From positions 372,001 to 436,000 of the forward strand of contig VFIW01000002.1 in assembly GCA_006386115.1 (NCBI GenBank): a stretch of 64,000 bases of DNA, given 5' to 3'. Positions 38,135 through 48,614 of the stretch are shown in pieces. A program made the position numbers and the translations under genes. Source of the DNA: Globisporangium splendens (taxonomy: Eukaryota; Oomycota; Peronosporomycetes; Pythiales; Pythiaceae). The notes beneath the pieces are model-generated. The model did no database searches and was not told the origin of the DNA. It saw only the letters and a program-made list of their open reading frames with translations. Each line of letters starts with the position of its first letter. The first letter of the stretch is position 1.

Positions 38135-39319
38135 CGTTCTCAGTGTGTTCGTTGGAGTGTGCTGCTGCTCAGCTGTTTGTCTCGGCGGCTCCGTGCTTCT
38201 GCCAAAAGTTTGGCGGCTCTTCCAAAATTTCCATCTTTCGATGGGTGTCATACGGACGCACCCCTTCGCCGTGAACTTTTATCAATGTTGAAGTCTTGGT
38301 TCTTCTTGGACAGCAGCCATTCATGACGTTTTTAGTGAGGTACACTGTGTTGCGCCGAAAGCGAACAAGATATCCTGAATCTATCACATGCAGTCCACTA
38401 CCACAGAAACACATGAATCTCATCACATGGTGAGGCAGAGGAGGCACGTCATACATCCACCACGCCACGCGAGACAGATAATGACACACATCGTTCCGTG
38501 CAAATTGCCTGAGGAGATCAAATTCTCGTCGCCCGGAATCAATACCAACTTGGATACTTTCATTTCATCAGCACCGCCCGCGATCGAAAACCAGATCGCG
38601 CGCCTGAACACTCGTATTTGATTGTTCTGGGAATAGTGCAAAGATGTGTGATCCTCCGATTTTCAGGTGGAAGTGAGAATAGTGCAACTCGAATGTCCCC
38701 CCTTGCTGCAGTTGAGCAGAATAGCTGCACGGATTTGAGGGGCACTGTAGCATGAATGAAATTTTCGGCAGAAGAAAGATGCAGCCATGCTTTGTATCAA
38801 ATTCAGTGGCACCCACAGGCAAGGCATGAGGGACACGGACCCTTCGAGTCTTGTGGCATCAGACCTCACATGATATCAATGCATTTTGAATACCTTCAAG
38901 AATTGACATACTGTGCCTTCCGCGACGTGCATGCTCACTAAAGGACAGCTTGCTTCATCAAGCTCGCATTTCATTTGCTTACCCCTCGCTACTTGTACAT
39001 GCTGAACCGCATCCCACCAATACGTACCCTGTGATTGGCCATACGTGGCAGTACACTTTGGCAGATGAGTTTGCATGTGTTTGTAGCTGAGAATTTCTAT
39101 TGGCAGAGACACATTGTGTGTTTCGGACCATCCATTAGGAATGGATCTCTGGTGTTCATTAACGCATTAATGATCAAAGTTCGAGTGTCTTCTGCATTCC
39201 GTGTGGTCGGCAGCCGTCGATCTTCCAAGCTTCCTCGAAACGCTCCGCGCGTGTCAAGGTAACGGTGACTCTCGTCGGAGAAAACTTCCCTCGCTAATCG
39301 AGGATGAAGTGAAATGCCA
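38135..39319. other. Intergenic region left of the full-length LINE
   Basis: Contains the promoter side of HECT copy 3 and about 1 kb with only short frames. The minus frame near 38822-38568 (LQQGGTFELHYSHFHLKIGG) has protein-like composition but no start, family or continuation, and may be a small gene remnant. No match to the Gypsy LTR was found here. Confidence 0.4.
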
Positions 39320-39335
39320 TCTAATTTATGGCTGC
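39320..39335. repeat. Target-site duplication of the LINE, left copy
   Basis: TCTAATTTATGGCTGC, identical over 16 bases to 48615-48630. The flanking bases differ (CCA before this copy, GTG before the other), so the repeat is bounded. Confidence 0.9.
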
Positions 39336-39374
39336 GAGAAGGTAATTCTATTTAACTTATGATCTACATATAGT

Positions 39375-42300
39375 TTAAGAATTCCTGAGTCTCATTAACA
39401 CTGCTGACAGTGAGGTGTTTCTAAGTTTTGACGGTGTGGCACCGATATCATTGTCGAGTAGAACTGCGACTTGGGACATAAGAATTTGATCGTTCCCCCG
39501 CGATTCGTCGGTGAGTATCTTCGCACTCTTGGAGTTCATTGCCACGTTGGCGAGAAGATCGGCCATTTTGTTTTGTTCTCGTTTTGTGTGATTCCAGGAG
39601 ATCCACGCAAAGTTGGCGATGATTTGATTTACCCGAACTGCTAGTGGCTGCAACTCGGTCTGGCGTATTGAGGCGAACCCGTTCTGGGCTGCGATAATCA
39701 TTTGGCTGTCTCCGAAGACTTCCAACTTGACTTCATAGTGCTGTAGGTAGTGTGCACTGTATGCCAGGCCATCTTTCAGCGCGCTGTATTCGCACCGGTT
39801 GTTCGTGACTTGTGGTCCCATGTACGCATAGCCGCATGCTTTGAGTTCCCATCGATTGCTGCGTTCATTCAGGAAGATGAGTGCCCAACCACTGCCTCCT
39901 GGACCTGGGTTGCCGCGTGCACCTCCATCGAAATACAAACGCGCTGTCGCCCACGCTTCAAGTTGGCGCGACATGTCTTGTCTCTCCAGTACGCTGAGCA
40001 GTTGGCTCAGGCAAGTTGCATTGATCTTTTCTCCTTTGAGCGTTCTCATCCGATGAGCCACAGCTCGCACTTGCATCACACACGCAGTCCACACACGCTT
40101 GGTGCTTTCTTCGATAGCAACGTGTTGCCATTCATGCACTATTTCCACTCTCGTTCTCCACAGCAATACTGGGATGCTTGATGTGACGATAAACCAGAGT
40201 TTCTGTAGTGCTGTCGAGTGTTCCGGAGTAATGAACCCGAAGCTCTTTTCCAATTCCCGGAGCAAAGATCGTTGACCTGGCGGGGCTGTGCGGCTAGCAA
40301 TGTGAGGCAGGAAGAGATTGAGTGCTTGCTCCGTCAATGTTCGACCAATCCATCGCCCGAGGAACGCCATCCACGCAGCTTGTGCTCGCTTGCAACTCCA
40401 GACTATGTGTGAGATAGTTTCTTTTGTTTCCCCACATCCGGCATTGCTTGGACATGCCGAAGACTCGATCCTTCCCGGATGGAACAGGTTGAGCTGCATC
40501 GCAGAAATCCGGTATGTCGTCCACATCTGATACGGTGTAAGACATCCTCGTTGCTTCCATAGATCTGCTGGTAGCCGATACTGCACATGACTGTACCACT
40601 GATCAGTTTTCGCGACTTCGTTGAGCTTGTCTACGAGTACTCCGAGACCTTGATACAACTTGCTGTGCAGCCTCCGTGTTCTTGCTCGGTCAATTGTCTT
40701 CTGGATGCTGTTTGGGGGAGTACGTTCATGCACCAGCCACGGACAGTGCGTCGTGAGCGGGTGCGGTTTGAATGTCCACCCTACAGTCTTTATTTCTTCT
40801 TCGATCATTGCAACGTCTTGTTGGCAAGTAGCATCCCCGGTCCAGTCGGTCACTGTCCAGAGAACTCCATTTGCTTGCCGTTGCATCTGAATGTAGTCCG
40901 TGTGGCTCCTCTCCGACCCTGGCATCGCGATGATGGTTCCCATGCCGTTGCTGATCCACTTGTACTCTCGTTTTGTGGGTTTCCTGCTCCACGGCTCCTG
41001 CTGACTGATTAGCTGGTTGCCTGCATCGATTTCCATCTCCGGTGAGCATAGAATGATGCTGGTTACGAGTTTTCGCAGGACGGCCCTTCGTTTGGACGTG
41101 AGAGTCGCCGTCATGGTTGGTAGCCGCACGGAGAACACTCGCTCTTCTTCCCGTCTCACGTTGAAGCTGGCCAAATTGCATTCCTTCAGGAAAGAAACCG
41201 TTTTGACCGTGTACTGCTCGCCTTGACTGTCGATTATCCAGGGGTTGTCGTTCCACTGAAAGGATGGCCAGAACGCTCGAGTCTCTTCCGATAGCTGATG
41301 AATCGTCTGCTCAGGTTTTCTCCCAAAGTACACACCTACCCGTCCGTCTGATCTCCACTCGAGGTCCACGGTCGGTAGCAAGGATTCCATTTGCCGCTTT
41401 AGATCGTCTTTCCACGCGGGATTGCGTCCCTCTGCAGCCACCAGGTCTTCACCGAGATACTCCCACCCGAGTCTGTGGATATTGTTCGTCTGGTACAGCC
41501 TTGTCTGTGCGTGCTGGCTTCGCTCCTTGGGTGAAATCGCGCAGCATCCCCAGTTTTGACTTTTGTCCTGATGAACCTGTTCATGCCAAGCTTCTGTATA
41601 CCTGTCTCGCGCTCGCTGTAGCCACCGAGTTGTCCGCCGCATCGCTTGTCGCTTTATTGCCAGAGGTATTGAATAGAGACCAATACCTCCTTCCTTGACC
41701 GGCAGGTAGAGCAGGGAAGGACTCACCTTGTGCCTCATGCCGTCTGTGCCGAGTGTCGATTTCCACAAAAATTGCTTTTGTAGATTCACTAGCTGATCCA
41801 CGACCTTCGCTGGGGGCTTGATGTAGCCGGCAGTGAATAGAATCGCCGGCAGCAAGACCGAATTCAGTATAAGCACTCTCCCCACCACACTGTTGGAGAC
41901 TTTGGTCGCGATGATCAATCTTGTTCGGAGCTTTTGCAGGCGGTCCTCCCAATTAGCTTGCGTGATGTTCCCGGTTCCTATTTGGATGCCAAGGTACCTC
42001 ACCGTCTCTCCATGCTTCAGGATTGGAATGCCGCATCTTTGTTCTTGGACTACTGCTGTGTTGAGACTGATATAGCTGCTTTTCGTTGGTTGCACGTGCA
42101 GACCTGATTGCTGGCCAAACTCGGTCAGCAGCTGCATCAGCCGAGGCAGCTGTTTCCCTTGTTTCAAAAAGACAGCAGAGTCGTCAACGAAGGTCGAAAT
42201 AAGATGGGGTTCTGCTCCGGATTTGGTCACGTGAATTCCTTCCAGATAGGGGTCTTGTTGTACTGCCAGTGCGAGAATCTCCGCAGCAACGATAAACAGC

Positions 42301-44402
42301 AGAGGGGCCAGGGGGCAACCTTGACGAATGCCCGACTTGACCTCCCATTCTCTCGACAGTTCACCGTTCACCAGGTACTGCGCCGTAGTGTCCGAGTGCA
42401 TTCGACGTACTAAATCCACAAATTGTCGCCCAAAGCCGAACTTGCTCAGCACAAGGTACAGAAAGTCTCTGTCCAGTGTGTCGTAAGCCTTCATGAAGTC
42501 AAGCATCACAATTCCCGGAGCGTCATCGAACCCTTCAGTGCTGCTGTGGTACGCTTTATCCAATGCGGCTTGCATGATGAGGATCGCGTTCTCCATCAGT
42601 CGGTCGCGTACGAAGCCTTGTTGTTCTTCTCCGATGATCCACAGAAGGATGTCTTGCAACCTTGTTGCTAGGACTTTTGCAAACAACTTGTAGGTGGTCG
42701 TAAGCAGAGTGATTGGTCTGTAATCGAGGGGATTTGGCGAATCTCCTTTCTTGCGCAACGGAATAACGATTCCTTGACCGAATGATCTTGGCATGGGTGC
42801 CCCGCGTTGGATGTTGTTGAATTCCCGCACCAAAACGTCGACCATCGCGTCCTCGCAATCCTTGTAGAAGTCATTGTTCAGACTGTCCACGCCACCTGCC
42901 TTATGCCGATGTAAAGCCGCGATCGCCTCTCGTACTTCTTTCTCAGTAATGGGTGCCATCAAGTCTTGGTTTTGCGCTTCCGTGACTTTCCGAGTTTCCG
43001 GAATGTACACCAGTGCATCGAATCGCTGTCCAGCCTTGTGCGGAGGGACCGCAGCATGGCTCTGGCCGGTGATTTGGTGCCACTCAGCCCCCATGATGTC
43101 CGCTAGACTCGCGTTTGGTGGGTGGTACCTTCCGGGGGTCGGTTCCAATCGCGAAATTGTTTGATCCCGCTGCCAGTTGGCGATCCTCCGAAAGAAGTGA
43201 CGAACATCCCCCTGCGTTGCTTGCATATACTTACCGAATTTAAACTCTGCTGCCTCTCTTGCCGCGTTTGCTTGTTCTTCGATCAGCTGACGCCTTGAGC
43301 GTTTCACCGGTTGGTGCTGCTGATCCTCCAACTTTTGCTGGTATCTTCGCACTTGCCGCTTCTCTGCTCGACTCACTCTCAGTATTGCTTGGATGATACG
43401 CTTCTCCAGATGGCTCCACTCGATTGGTCCTTCACTCTGCATCAGCTCCAGCTCGCGACTGATTGCCTGTTGCACTCCAGTCCGCACCAAGTCAGGACGC
43501 GAAGTACGTATCGGGTACCTGCACTTGTTCACCTTCCTTGGTCTCTGCGGTTGGCTCGTCCATTTCATATGCAGCACCACTGCTTGGTGATCCGAGTAGC
43601 GCTTGGGTAGCTCTATGGCCTCCCATTGCACGGCGCTTCCCAGATTTCCTGCTATATAGAATCGGTCGAGTCGACTGGCTGAGTTTTTTCTCCAGTATGT
43701 GAAATGCTCCGTCGGTTCTCGCTGCACTGGCCACTCCGGATCCTCCACTAGCTCCCGTGCGTCGTGTATGTTCCACTCCGTCACTAATCTTCTCAGTTCT
43801 GCACTTTCGCATTGCATCGGTAGCAGAACTCCTCTTTGGTACCGGTCTCGTTGCTTGTCGAGCACACAATTGAAGTCACCTCCGAGCACTGCTGCTGCAC
43901 GATGAGTCCCGAACTCCTCGTTTAGGCGTCGGAAGAAGTGTTCTCGCTCTGCTTTCTTGTTGGGTGCGTACACATTAATCCACACCACTCCCTTGGACTT
44001 GATAGCGACTGTGCGATTTGTCCACTTGGATTCCTCGATCAGTTGTGTTTCGCTAATCGTCTTCGGATTTGTGAGTATTGCAACTCCGCCGGTCGCGTCT
44101 GGATGGATGGACCAAAAGGACGTTGCTTCGTCCAGGTTTGTAATCCCCCATATTCGGTTCCAGTATTGTCGGAGTCTGCGTTCTTCTTTGGCTGTGGTGA
44201 TCCTCGTTTCCTGCAAATAAATGATATCATACTTTTCTGCGGTTAGTGCCCCCTTGAGATCCTCTAACCATTTTGTTCGTTCTTTCTTTTTGAATCCGCA
44301 CACGTTCTGAGTTAATACCCGTAGCGTGTTAGGACATGATCTTTTTTCCTTTTTTTGGTTTTTGTAAAATGCATTCTTGAGGGCATGTAGCGCGGCGTAC
44401 AT
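39375..44402 (-). CDS. LINE ORF2: EEP endonuclease, reverse transcriptase, RNase H
   Basis: Intact 1675-codon frame from ATG 44402. EEP nuclease (about 30-270): LRVLTQNVCGF, DIIYLQETRI, WINVYAPNKK, AVLGGDFNCVLD, ASRLDRFYIA and YSDHQAVVLH. Reverse transcriptase (about 500-800): PLDYRPITLLTTTYKLFAKV, IVMLDFMKAYDTLDRDF, SGIRQGCPLAPLLFIV and catalytic box STFVDDSAVFL, i.e. FVDD rather than the common YADD/FADD. A CCHC-like CPSNAGCGETKETISHIVWSC follows in the C-terminal third. RNase H: LYFDGGARGNPGPGG, NNRCEYSALKDGL, VFGDSQMIIAAQNG and NKMADLLANVAM. All three enzymes keep their catalytic acidic residues. The enzyme nicks target DNA, primes reverse transcription there and removes RNA from the hybrid. 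Confidence 0.93.
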   Translation of the reverse strand: MYAALHALKNAFYKNQKKEKRSCPNTLRVLTQNVCGFKKKERTKWLEDLKGALTAEKYDIIYLQETRITTAKEERRLRQYWNRIWGITNLDEATSFWSIHPDATGGVAILTNPKTISETQLIEESKWTNRTVAIKSKGVVWINVYAPNKKAEREHFFRRLNEEFGTHRAAAVLGGDFNCVLDKQRDRYQRGVLLPMQCESAELRRLVTEWNIHDARELVEDPEWPVQREPTEHFTYWRKNSASRLDRFYIAGNLGSAVQWEAIELPKRYSDHQAVVLHMKWTSQPQRPRKVNKCRYPIRTSRPDLVRTGVQQAISRELELMQSEGPIEWSHLEKRIIQAILRVSRAEKRQVRRYQQKLEDQQHQPVKRSRRQLIEEQANAAREAAEFKFGKYMQATQGDVRHFFRRIANWQRDQTISRLEPTPGRYHPPNASLADIMGAEWHQITGQSHAAVPPHKAGQRFDALVYIPETRKVTEAQNQDLMAPITEKEVREAIAALHRHKAGGVDSLNNDFYKDCEDAMVDVLVREFNNIQRGAPMPRSFGQGIVIPLRKKGDSPNPLDYRPITLLTTTYKLFAKVLATRLQDILLWIIGEEQQGFVRDRLMENAILIMQAALDKAYHSSTEGFDDAPGIVMLDFMKAYDTLDRDFLYLVLSKFGFGRQFVDLVRRMHSDTTAQYLVNGELSREWEVKSGIRQGCPLAPLLFIVAAEILALAVQQDPYLEGIHVTKSGAEPHLISTFVDDSAVFLKQGKQLPRLMQLLTEFGQQSGLHVQPTKSSYISLNTAVVQEQRCGIPILKHGETVRYLGIQIGTGNITQANWEDRLQKLRTRLIIATKVSNSVVGRVLILNSVLLPAILFTAGYIKPPAKVVDQLVNLQKQFLWKSTLGTDGMRHKVSPSLLYLPVKEGGIGLYSIPLAIKRQAMRRTTRWLQRARDRYTEAWHEQVHQDKSQNWGCCAISPKERSQHAQTRLYQTNNIHRLGWEYLGEDLVAAEGRNPAWKDDLKRQMESLLPTVDLEWRSDGRVGVYFGRKPEQTIHQLSEETRAFWPSFQWNDNPWIIDSQGEQYTVKTVSFLKECNLASFNVRREEERVFSVRLPTMTATLTSKRRAVLRKLVTSIILCSPEMEIDAGNQLISQQEPWSRKPTKREYKWISNGMGTIIAMPGSERSHTDYIQMQRQANGVLWTVTDWTGDATCQQDVAMIEEEIKTVGWTFKPHPLTTHCPWLVHERTPPNSIQKTIDRARTRRLHSKLYQGLGVLVDKLNEVAKTDQWYSHVQYRLPADLWKQRGCLTPYQMWTTYRISAMQLNLFHPGRIESSACPSNAGCGETKETISHIVWSCKRAQAAWMAFLGRWIGRTLTEQALNLFLPHIASRTAPPGQRSLLRELEKSFGFITPEHSTALQKLWFIVTSSIPVLLWRTRVEIVHEWQHVAIEESTKRVWTACVMQVRAVAHRMRTLKGEKINATCLSQLLSVLERQDMSRQLEAWATARLYFDGGARGNPGPGGSGWALIFLNERSNRWELKACGYAYMGPQVTNNRCEYSALKDGLAYSAHYLQHYEVKLEVFGDSQMIIAAQNGFASIRQTELQPLAVRVNQIIANFAWISWNHTKREQNKMADLLANVAMNSKSAKILTDESRGNDQILMSQVAVLLDNDIGATPSKLRNTSLSAVLMRLRNS

Positions 44403-44451
44403 TTCTGTACCTGGGCTACTGCCATCTTGGTTACCTGTTGGTGTCGTGCCT

Positions 44452-47400
44452 TTAGTACCTTGAGGGCTCGACCGAGTCCACTTCCATGGTGACTTGAGCC
44501 ATAATCACCGATAGAGCTGACCACTCGCTGAGCTCCTCTCCGCTCTTGAAGGCTGCTTTGAGTTCTCTGGTTTGCTTCAACATCGCACAGAAGTCTTCAA
44601 TCGCCTCGTACAGGTTGTCTGGGTCTTCGGCGTCGCTAGACCTGAACGTCTGCAGCTCCTCCTCATACACCACTGTGCAGATGATGTAGCGGCTGAGCTT
44701 CTCTTGCTGGGTCGGGTGACAAAGTCGCAGAACTTCGAGACCACCGTACTTCATTCTTCCTAGCATCGACCAGTCTTCCTTGGAGTTGAGTAGTGCCGCC
44801 CGTTGTTGCTTCGTGGTTGCCGTTGCAATCCTGTCAAACCAACCTGTAATCCATACCTTGGTTTCTGCTTCATCGGTGCGGTATAAAAGACGTTTGAGTC
44901 CTTCCTCAATCACCTGTTCGCGCAGTACTTGTGTCAAGTCCACTAGCGTTGGCCCTCTGAGGTGGTTCAGCACATGATGCGGTCCTGGCGACGTCTTCAA
45001 CATCGCTAGAATTCGCTCCCATTCATTGAGAGCTGCCTGCGTCCATACATCATGATTGGACGAGAGCAGAGGAAAGGGGCATTTGGTTTCTTGTTTCCAT
45101 TGCTCCTGGAACCCTTCCCAATGCTCCTGCAGCGTGCGCTCGAGGTCTCTGCGTTTCTGCATGGAGTCTCCTTCGATCGCCAAACGTCTCGAGAGCGTTC
45201 TGGTTTTCTTGAGGGGGACATTGGGGCTGTTCAGGTTCATCGCGTCGTCACCATCTCCGGCTGTGAGCATCAGGGTTTCGTCTCTATCTCGCTTCCTGGG
45301 TTGTGGAGGTAACTCGGTTGTGGGCGAGTGATACACCACAAGCTGATTCTCCTGAGATGCGAACGACCAACCGTGATGTCCGCTGAGCTGGTTTGGCTCG
45401 AACTTTTCTCGCTCCTCCAGCGATGGAGTCACCTCTAAATCTTCCAAACTGGAATTGTCGCTTTCCTCCATTGAATCCTCCGCAACTGGTTCGAAGTCGA
45501 ATTGGCCGGATCGGTCAGTCTTGAACTCCGTCTTGCTCCTTTCGGATCCTTGGAGATGCTTCGCTAGAGATGAGCTCGTCATATTCGCCAGTGACGATGG
45601 TTCGTTTAGGGTTCTGAAATGCAGACTGTTGTAGTGTTCTTTTGCGAATTTCATCACGATTGGAAGTGGACTGCTCGTAGCCTCTGCTTCGATTCTGTCC
45701 TGACGAAGCTCGTCTTCCCATTGCTTCCCCGTGCACGCATGCTCTTTGGCTGACAGAAACTGGCCTCCTGCGTGGACTCTGGATTGTGGCTTGTAAATTG
45801 CAAAGCCTTTTCGGTTTCCGTACGTTGTCTCGATGAGCACGAAGACTTTTCTCTGCAAAGCCTTGGCAGCCATCCGCAAGGACTCCGGTCCACCCCACAT
45901 GGACCCTGGCAGCGTCGACGATCGGCTGGAGGAGCTGCTTGCGATATCATTGAAATAGTCGAGAACATCTGCTTTCCTTTCTTTTGGGCTCATTTTTCGA
46001 TCCCCTCTCCCCAATGCTTCGAGTATTCCCAGATGCGTTCCTTCAGGGAATTCAAGATCGAAGTTGAGACGTGCGGCCGCGTTCATACTTTGCTTGATTC
46101 TGCTCGCCGTTGCCTCCAGCAGCTTCTCATTGGCCATGTTGTCATGCGTGATTTGGAGCATCGCTTCCGCCACTGCATAAAATTGGCAATTTCCGGTAGG
46201 TGGTGTCGTTGCTTCTGCAAGTCCGTTGGCGTCCATCACGTCTTGAAGCGTGTACTCCCCATCCCAGTCCATGATGTCGTTACGATTCGGGTTGAGCTCG
46301 GCTTGTCTTTCCACGTGCACCTTCATCAGCTCGTCCATATCTCGTCGAAAGCGCATCAGTTCTTTTGCCCATCGGATGTCCTCCTTGGAGATTTGTCTTG
46401 GTCCATTTTTCTGGCTTGCCTTTGACACGGGTCCTTTTGTATTCGCTACTCCGCCGTTTGGTTTCGCCTTCGCCTGTTCTTTAAGATTGCCGATTTGTTG
46501 TACTGGAATTCCTGTTCCCACTGTAAACGATGCATTTTTTGTTAGATTTCTTGGATTGGAGTTCGGTTGTGGGCTGGACGTGTTGGTCACGTCAGGCGTC
46601 ACGGGATTCGCGTTCTCGCTCGGCTTGTTTTCCTCACTGGCTTGAGGACTCTCTGCTGCTGGTTGGAGGGGCTGTTTCAGTTTGTCGATACTGTCTGAGA
46701 CCGACTCTTTTATTTCCGCTGCACTTGTGAAAGTGGCTGGCTTTCTCGGAAGTTTACTCACGATTTCGTCATCTGCGTAAATACAGTTGTTAGTTTTTAG
46801 TTCCTCTTCCGTTGCCTTACATGCTCGCGCGAAATGTCCCGCTGCCCCGCAGATTAAACAAGGAGCAATTCGATACTTGGATGCGTGGTGAAGGATGATC
46901 GTTCGCCCTCGCCAAATAATTCGTCTGACATCGATAAGCGCTTTTGGGCACAATTCGTCTTCAAAGAGCACCTCCCACCACTGCGATTGGTTGGATCTTG
47001 GGCCGTACTGATCAAGTGGGTAGGCGTAGAATCGCTTGCCTGTCGTCTGCTTCAAGTATTCTAAAAACAAGGCCATATTCATTGAGCGAGCAGTGTTTAA
47101 AAGCTGAATTTTGTACCTGGATCTCGATTCTGCGTTTTGTAGCCCGTCCGCTCCCAATTGCCTGTTCCAAACATTGTTTGCCTCCTGTCGCTCTCCGGTT
47201 GTCTCCGTCTGGTGTGCGGATATGAGCTGCACCAATTGGCGTCGGAAGGGGATCGTCATTTTGTTCCATTTCGCCGCTGTGCTCCTGTCAAAGAAATAGA
47301 AGTGGAGAGAGTGAGTGCTGTCATTATATTCCGCAGCTTTGAGGTCTTTCAGCATCGCCATTGTCTCTTCCATTTTGCCGTCATTTCGGTATCTCGCTGC

Positions 47401-48450
47401 TTGCAAGATGTCTTCCACGATTCGTCCGGTCGACTGGTGATCTTTGTAAACCTGCGTTGCATCCGATAATTTGCCGACCAGCTCTCCTTCCACCTGAGCT
47501 GCGATGGTGTTCTGGAAGCGGAAGAGGGTGTCCCCATCACACACTCGCCGGAGGAATTGAGGCAGGTGTCGAATCAGGAGTTCGCCTTCCACGATCGCTA
47601 GCATGATTTCCCATTCCATCGTTGTCGGCTGGCGCAGGGTTACTGAGTACTCGAACTTTTGCTTGCAGTGTCGGATCATGTTGCTTTGTTCCTCCTCCGA
47701 GTATTTGTCCGATTTGAAGGTGAAGGGTTGGGTACCTTGCTCTTTGGCTTTTGTTTGACTGTTGGTGCTGGTTTGCGAACCCCATGGCGAAGCCTTGGTT
47801 TCTTCTGCCAGCTTGTTCTGGTCAATTCTCTTTTGGATAAGCGCTACCACTGTCCACGATGACCGGTGCATATCCTTGCATAAATCTTGGATCGTCCGCT
47901 TCCACTCCGGAAAGGATTTTCCCTTTTCAATTGCCAGTAGACGGAAAAGGTCTACCAGTGCGTCCGCTTCTTCTCCATTGAGTGTTGGGTAATTGCCGTT
48001 CGCCTTTTTTGGTTTCTCCAGAATCCGCATCCCGTTGTAAAGAGCCGTGAACATTAACCGCACTTCGTATTCAATCTCCACTTTGTTGACCGCGTTTGGT
48101 GACACACACAACTTTGCGGCGAGGGCTTCGTATCTCTCCACTGGTGTAGTCTCCGTCGACGCTTCTTTTCGAGAACCTTCCGCACGCGATGGTGTCGTGC
48201 CCTCTTCAATGGTCCTTATCTTTTCTTGTCCTCCTGCTTTTAATTGGGCCGTATCGTTCGTGTGCACAGAATCTAGGGCTCCCCCTTCTTCGTGCTGCGA
48301 CGCTCGTGTGGCCACATCTGCGTCGACTTGCGCACGCACACTCCGCAGCGCGGTGGCTGTCTTTGTGGAAACACTTTCTGGAGCTTCCTTCCGCGCGGCC
48401 CCCTCCTTTGGTTGCTCCATATTCGCCATGGAGACCTCAGGAGAAAGCAT
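44452..48450 (-). CDS. LINE ORF1 with CCHC zinc knuckle and OTU-type cysteine protease domain
   Basis: Frame open from 48579, first ATG 48450 (a second at 48429), ending 49 nt before ORF2; about 1330 aa. The N-terminal 600 residues resemble a nucleic-acid-binding gag-like region with charged helices, closing in a CCHC knuckle CLICGAAGHFARAC (about 46830-46870). After a Pro/Asn/Ser linker comes an OTU-like domain (about 45600-46260): PPTGNCQFYAVAEAM with the candidate catalytic Cys, LPGSMWGGPESLRMAAKALQ and a C-terminal AKEHYNSLHF supplying His. The usual Asp of the DGNC box is Thr here. OTU proteases are deubiquitinases or de-ISGylases; OTU-like domains are known from some retroelements and viruses. 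The final 350 residues are charged and unrecognised. Fully open, so under recent selection or very young. Confidence 0.82.
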   Translation of the reverse strand: MLSPEVSMANMEQPKEGAARKEAPESVSTKTATALRSVRAQVDADVATRASQHEEGGALDSVHTNDTAQLKAGGQEKIRTIEEGTTPSRAEGSRKEASTETTPVERYEALAAKLCVSPNAVNKVEIEYEVRLMFTALYNGMRILEKPKKANGNYPTLNGEEADALVDLFRLLAIEKGKSFPEWKRTIQDLCKDMHRSSWTVVALIQKRIDQNKLAEETKASPWGSQTSTNSQTKAKEQGTQPFTFKSDKYSEEEQSNMIRHCKQKFEYSVTLRQPTTMEWEIMLAIVEGELLIRHLPQFLRRVCDGDTLFRFQNTIAAQVEGELVGKLSDATQVYKDHQSTGRIVEDILQAARYRNDGKMEETMAMLKDLKAAEYNDSTHSLHFYFFDRSTAAKWNKMTIPFRRQLVQLISAHQTETTGERQEANNVWNRQLGADGLQNAESRSRYKIQLLNTARSMNMALFLEYLKQTTGKRFYAYPLDQYGPRSNQSQWWEVLFEDELCPKALIDVRRIIWRGRTIILHHASKYRIAPCLICGAAGHFARACKATEEELKTNNCIYADDEIVSKLPRKPATFTSAAEIKESVSDSIDKLKQPLQPAAESPQASEENKPSENANPVTPDVTNTSSPQPNSNPRNLTKNASFTVGTGIPVQQIGNLKEQAKAKPNGGVANTKGPVSKASQKNGPRQISKEDIRWAKELMRFRRDMDELMKVHVERQAELNPNRNDIMDWDGEYTLQDVMDANGLAEATTPPTGNCQFYAVAEAMLQITHDNMANEKLLEATASRIKQSMNAAARLNFDLEFPEGTHLGILEALGRGDRKMSPKERKADVLDYFNDIASSSSSRSSTLPGSMWGGPESLRMAAKALQRKVFVLIETTYGNRKGFAIYKPQSRVHAGGQFLSAKEHACTGKQWEDELRQDRIEAEATSSPLPIVMKFAKEHYNSLHFRTLNEPSSLANMTSSSLAKHLQGSERSKTEFKTDRSGQFDFEPVAEDSMEESDNSSLEDLEVTPSLEEREKFEPNQLSGHHGWSFASQENQLVVYHSPTTELPPQPRKRDRDETLMLTAGDGDDAMNLNSPNVPLKKTRTLSRRLAIEGDSMQKRRDLERTLQEHWEGFQEQWKQETKCPFPLLSSNHDVWTQAALNEWERILAMLKTSPGPHHVLNHLRGPTLVDLTQVLREQVIEEGLKRLLYRTDEAETKVWITGWFDRIATATTKQQRAALLNSKEDWSMLGRMKYGGLEVLRLCHPTQQEKLSRYIICTVVYEEELQTFRSSDAEDPDNLYEAIEDFCAMLKQTRELKAAFKSGEELSEWSALSVIMAQVTMEVDSVEPSRY

Positions 48451-48614
48451 TCGCTTATCGCTCTTTATAAAGGCTCGTATACTCAGTTCAGTATATTCGC
48501 CCCTTTCCAATGATCTTGGCAGTGGACTGTCGATTGTCGTCGTGGTACTTGTACTCCCGATACAAACAGCTGGTACCAAGGCTGTCTGTCCTGTAGAAGG
48601 CTAGATCGAAAGTG

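Larger units (their letters stand above)
39336..48614 (-). mobile_element. Full-length LINE (non-LTR retrotransposon), 9.28 kb
   Basis: Bounded by a perfect 16-bp target-site duplication. Reads 5' to 3' on the minus strand: 5' UTR about 164 nt, ORF1 (zinc knuckle and OTU-type protease), a 49-nt gap, ORF2 (EEP endonuclease, reverse transcriptase, RNase H), and a 39-nt 3' end without poly(A) (ends CCTTCTC). Neither ORF contains a stop or frameshift, so this could be a recently active, autonomous copy. It differs from the composite LINE at 23.5-29.5 kb in sequence and in its 3' end. It lies at the start of a Gypsy gag, with the gag ATG inside the duplication. Confidence 0.9.

Noticed and set aside
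38135..39319. 5' LTR of the Gypsy element left of the LINE insertion
   Set aside because: Compared by eye with the 3' LTR start, palindrome and tandem repeat; no match found.
48451..48579. Start of LINE ORF1 at 48579
   Set aside because: The codon is TTG; the first ATG in frame is at 48450.
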